From Algoriphagus aestuariicola (GTDB taxonomy: Bacteria > Bacteroidota > Bacteroidia > Cytophagales > Cyclobacteriaceae): 64,000 bases of DNA. The first letter of the stretch is position 1; every line of letters starts with the position of its first letter. The notes beneath the pieces are model-generated. The model saw only the letters and a list, made by a program, of their open reading frames with translations, ran no database searches and had not been told where the DNA came from. Of the stretch, positions 62,966 to 64,000 are shown in pieces. The DNA lies in NCBI RefSeq assembly GCF_017254835.1, contig NZ_JAFKCW010000001.1, positions 1,040,964 to 1,104,963 of the forward strand, given 5' to 3'. The position numbers and the translations under genes were made by a program.

Positions 62966-63700
62966 ATGTCGGATAAAATATATAAACTCGGAATCATCGA
63001 TGATGAAGATTCTAGCCGGGAGATTCTGGCTGGGATCCTTTCCTTTATCCCTGGATATGAAATTTCATTTTCAATAGGAGATCCATTCCAAGCGTTGGAT
63101 AACATCGAAAAACACAAAATAGATATCCTGTTTTTGGATATGGAAATGAAAGGGTTTGGCGGACTGGAAATAGCCAAACGAATAGAAAATAAAAATATAC
63201 CGATAATCGCCTGCTCTGCCTATTCTAAATACGGAGTTCCAAGCTTCAGATATAACGTCGTTTATTTCATACTAAAAATTGCCAACGACTATGAAGTTTC
63301 CTATGGTTTGGATAAAGCCAAAAAAATGCTCGAAGGCACCTGCTATAAAAAGGATTTTTCATTTAATGACAATGTCGTTTTCGTGAAAGTCATTGGTGAA
63401 CCTAGTCTCGTTTCCGTCAATACGCTTGACATAAAATACATAGAACAAAAAAGGAAAGTGTCTTTTGTTTACATGGAGTCCGATGAAATTCTTCGGATCC
63501 CAAGTCCTTTATATCAGACTTTGGAAACATTCAATCGCCCTTTTCTGTGTAAAATCCACCGCTCATTTGCGGTTAACTACCTTAAAATCAAATCGGTATA
63601 TCCAAATCACTGTCTTCTGGAAAAAGGGATTAAAATCCCAATAGGGGAGGACTATCACCAATCATTCTTTGAATTCCTCAAAAAAAACTCACTGGATTGA
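62966..63700 (+). CDS. LytTR-family response regulator, atypical receiver
   Basis: 244 residues from ATG 62966; the longer frame from 62828 reads through repeat sequence and is not used. The receiver keeps the acidic pair (IIDDEDS) and phospho-acceptor Asp in DILFLDMEMKGFGG, but the usual DYLLKPF box is VVYFILKIANDYEV, so the switch Lys region has changed. The LytTR domain is normal (NDNVVFVKVIGEPSLVSVNT, CKIHRSFAVNYLKIK). Probable partner of the kinase at 61641. Confidence 0.88.
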   Translation: MSDKIYKLGIIDDEDSSREILAGILSFIPGYEISFSIGDPFQALDNIEKHKIDILFLDMEMKGFGGLEIAKRIENKNIPIIACSAYSKYGVPSFRYNVVYFILKIANDYEVSYGLDKAKKMLEGTCYKKDFSFNDNVVFVKVIGEPSLVSVNTLDIKYIEQKRKVSFVYMESDEILRIPSPLYQTLETFNRPFLCKIHRSFAVNYLKIKSVYPNHCLLEKGIKIPIGEDYHQSFFEFLKKNSLD

Positions 63701-63744
63701 GCCTTCAAATGATGGATCCACTCGCTCCGGATATTAATCCTAAA

Positions 63745-63806
63745 AAGCTCCATCGGAGCGACCTATAAGTAGCCTGGGGTTTCAACCCCAAGATAAGCGA
63801 GCCACG
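63745..63806. repeat. Dispersed Bacteroidota repeat
   Basis: AAAAGCTCCATCGGAGCGACC, then a short link to TGGGGTTTCAACCCCA. The same kinds of unit are clustered at 59420-59770. Confidence 0.65.
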
Positions 63807-63817
63807 CATGCCCCACT

Positions 63818-63858
63818 GCTTACTGCACACTGAACACGGCTTACTGCACACTGAACAC
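63818..63858 (+). repeat. Two 20-base direct repeats
   Basis: GCTTACTGCACACTGAACAC occurs at 63818-63837 and 63839-63858, one base apart. A third, changed piece (TGCCGACTGCCCC) follows. Confidence 0.85.
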
Positions 63859-64000
63859 TGCCGACTGCCCCACTCGCTGGCGCAGATAGCCAGTTTGGAA
63901 ACGGAACCTACCTGCCAGCGAAACGGAGATGGAATTCCCCGCCGCAACCAATTTGCAATCCGACCTTCGTTGTGGTCCCTTGCCATATCAGACATATTGC

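Overview
The window looks like chromosome from a Bacteroidota member, most likely Cytophagales (Algoriphagus/Cyclobacteriaceae-like). The grounds are SusC/SusD outer-membrane pairs, LytS/LytTR two-component systems, PadR-linked ABC permeases, a permease fused to an M1 peptidase, DUF6520 peptides, WG-repeat proteins, and genes that mostly lack Shine-Dalgarno sequences. I see no rRNA, tRNA or CRISPR array.

Layout. 1-1.9 kb: end of a SusC gene and its SusD partner. 2-9 kb: a VOC protein, a metallo-beta-lactamase-fold hydrolase, a PadR regulator with its ABC permease, and a secreted amidohydrolase; IS3-type end sequences lie at both sides of 2.08-7.22 kb. 9.3-12.9 kb: a DUF1254/DUF1214 lipoprotein, a GNAT acetyltransferase and two damaged genes. 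13-19.4 kb: one operon encoding a complete MacAB-TolC-like exporter (TolC, adaptor, permease, ATPase) followed by its own histidine kinase and LytTR regulator. 19.7-22.4 kb: small genes, an IS3 remnant, and an AT-rich Crp/Fnr-AhpD pair. 22.8-29.1 kb: a second LytS/LytTR pair, divergent from an ABC ATPase and a permease-aminopeptidase fusion. 30-35.7 kb: AT-rich WG-repeat paralogues (one decayed), a leucine-rich-repeat protein and a LuxR regulator.

From 36 to 51 kb lies an accessory region. Isolated genes (orphans, DUF559, DUF3800, a predicted eCIS cargo toxin, an AT-rich P-loop ATPase/FRG pair, a TIR-like membrane protein, a PIN toxin module) are separated by an interspersed family of non-coding repeats. 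The repeats include REP-like hairpins, two long copies near 300 bp, and a TACCC/GGGTA palindrome set exactly 73 bp before decayed small secreted-protein ORFs. This is the part most likely to hold undescribed biology, above all the ATPase-FRG pair (43.2-45.6 kb) and the eCIS-type cargo gene (41.1-42.7 kb).

51.6-60.3 kb: a nutrient or redox module of TlpA-like thioredoxin, SusC and SusD on the plus strand, converging with two DUF6520 peptides and a MauE/DoxX membrane protein on the minus strand. 61-63.7 kb: a small HTH protein and a third, degenerate LytS/LytTR pair. The last 300 bases hold dispersed repeats only. All functions are inferred from motifs and remembered families; no database search was run.
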